The notes beneath the pieces were generated by a model, which ran no database searches, was not told the origin of the DNA, and worked only from the letters and a program-made list of their open reading frames with translations. Shown piece after piece: positions 63,219 to 64,000 of a DNA stretch of 64,000 bases. Made by a program: the position numbers and the translations under genes. Origin of the DNA: Erigeron canadensis (Eukaryota; Streptophyta; Magnoliopsida; Asterales; Asteraceae); the NCBI RefSeq assembly GCF_010389155.1, contig NC_057768.1, positions 44,495,633 through 44,559,632 on the forward strand. The letters are read 5' to 3'. Positions within the stretch are counted from its first letter, which is position 1. Each line of letters opens with the position of its first letter.

Positions 63219-63794
63219 TTGTCACCTCTTTTTGATTGGAACGTACGCGAAGGTTCTCTAGGATTTTTTTTTTTTATTATTTTGAAAGGCGAAGCTTATT
63301 TGATGAGTACCACTAATTTTTATACGAGTTTTTTTTTTAAAAAAATGGGGTACTTTAACAAATGTTCTGTAAAATTAGGCTACTTTTATTTTCTTTTGCA
63401 AATATGGGTTTGTCTGACAAAGAGTGTCCCACCTATAATATTAAAATTTTCATTTACACCCTTTTATTTAGTATATATGTTTTTATTCTACATTTTATAT
63501 TAGCTGAAAGTTTCATGACAAATGGTTTATATACTTATATGGCCACTGAGTAATAACAATGTATGAGAGAAAAACTATCAAAATTGACCAAGTTCCAAAT
63601 AATCTTACTCTCCAACCAAACATTATATAATCTTAACCCATTCAAACATTAGCTACATAATATATACAGCGTAGCAACATACCAAGTTATAATAAAAGTT
63701 CATAAATATAAAAGTCATGTCTTTCATAATAAATAAAATAAGATTAATAGCTTCTACCGAAATAATAGATTAGTTAAAAAAAACCTTACATCTT
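63219..63794. other. Upstream region of the PPR gene
   Basis: 576 bp between the PPR start and the last gene. T-rich tracts at 63260-63280 and 63330-63345. It holds the PPR promoter and the 3' flank of the next minus-strand gene. Nothing else recognised. Confidence 0.4.
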
Positions 63795-64000
63795 TTACGT
63801 CTCGTTGAATCTTGGTTGAAAGTTCGAACAAGCATTCCTTTTATGGCCAGGTTGTTGGCACAATCCACACCTCCGAGGCTCATCAGGATGACGAACGTCC
63901 ATTTCATTACGAATTCGGTTTGTACGCTTCCTTCCTCGACCAACCGAAACTTTTGAGTTATCTCCTTTAATCTTCCAGGTTGCAGGCAACCAATAATCAG
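63795..64000 (-). CDS. C-terminal fragment with CCHC zinc knuckle, transposase-like
   Basis: The frame is open from the right edge of the window (the codons before the TTG at 63989-63987 read DYW) to a stop at 63795. It encodes LPATWKIKGDNSKV, a basic GRGRKRTNRIRNE stretch, and one zinc knuckle C-x2-C-x4-H-x4-C (CGLCQQPGHKRNAC), then a short tail. A basic GRxRKR patch before a single terminal CCHC knuckle is typical of MULE-type transposases and FHY3/FAR1-like proteins, but the catalytic and SWIM regions lie outside the window. This could equally be a domesticated relative. Partial gene. Confidence 0.5.
   Translation of the reverse strand, partial: DYWLPATWKIKGDNSKVSVGRGRKRTNRIRNEMDVRHPDEPRRCGLCQQPGHKRNACSNFQPRFNET

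Overview
The window is nuclear DNA of a flowering plant: AT-rich, with short exons, GT-AG introns, and a high load of SINEs, MITEs, Helitrons and LINE relics. A eudicot is certain from the gene set. Membership of Asteraceae is my inference, from the gag-like/ankyrin fusion gene and the look of the repeats; nothing in the window proves it.

Genes from left to right: an ankyrin-repeat gene with three N-terminal retrotransposon gag-like domains (228-3174, -); a CRM-domain splicing factor of the CAF1/CAF2 family (4278-13260, -), whose second intron carries a 5 kb LINE that itself contains mitochondrial DNA with a cox1 piece; the YABBY gene INNER NO OUTER (17018-18308, +); a BOI-type RING E3 ligase (21801-24169, -); a 10 kb gene-free tract of nested transposons (about 25.9-34.5 kb); an ARF1 GTPase (36695-39094, -); the class III PI 3-kinase VPS34 in 17 exons (41763-48339, -); two GH28 polygalacturonases (49782-52691 and 56369-60930, -); an intronless PLS-type PPR protein (61242-63218, -); and the edge of a zinc-knuckle gene (63795-64000, -).

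I built the exon models by hand from splice consensus, phase and family knowledge. In each complete multi-exon gene the exons sum to a whole number of codons with no internal stop: CAF 549 aa, INO 211, RING 326, ARF 181, VPS34 820, polygalacturonases 482 and 444. There is no operon logic here. The genes are independent housekeeping, developmental and cell-wall genes. ARF1 and VPS34 both act in membrane traffic, and the two polygalacturonases both act on pectin, but their different intron patterns argue against a recent tandem duplication.

The repeat tract is legible as layered insertions: two end-to-end Helitron copies, one split by a hAT-like MITE with an 8 bp target duplication; a gypsy-type solo LTR with a 5 bp duplication inside another Helitron-like element; a small Helitron on the opposite strand; and a 1.1 kb element with long inverted ends. 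I found no CRISPR array, rRNA or genuine tRNA gene, and no clearly new biological system. The most unusual items are the triple gag-like domain/ankyrin fusion, the LINE with nested mitochondrial DNA inside a host intron, and several splicing oddities (a GC-AG intron before a one-codon last exon, a duplicated donor site, and a stop-free 87 nt intron).
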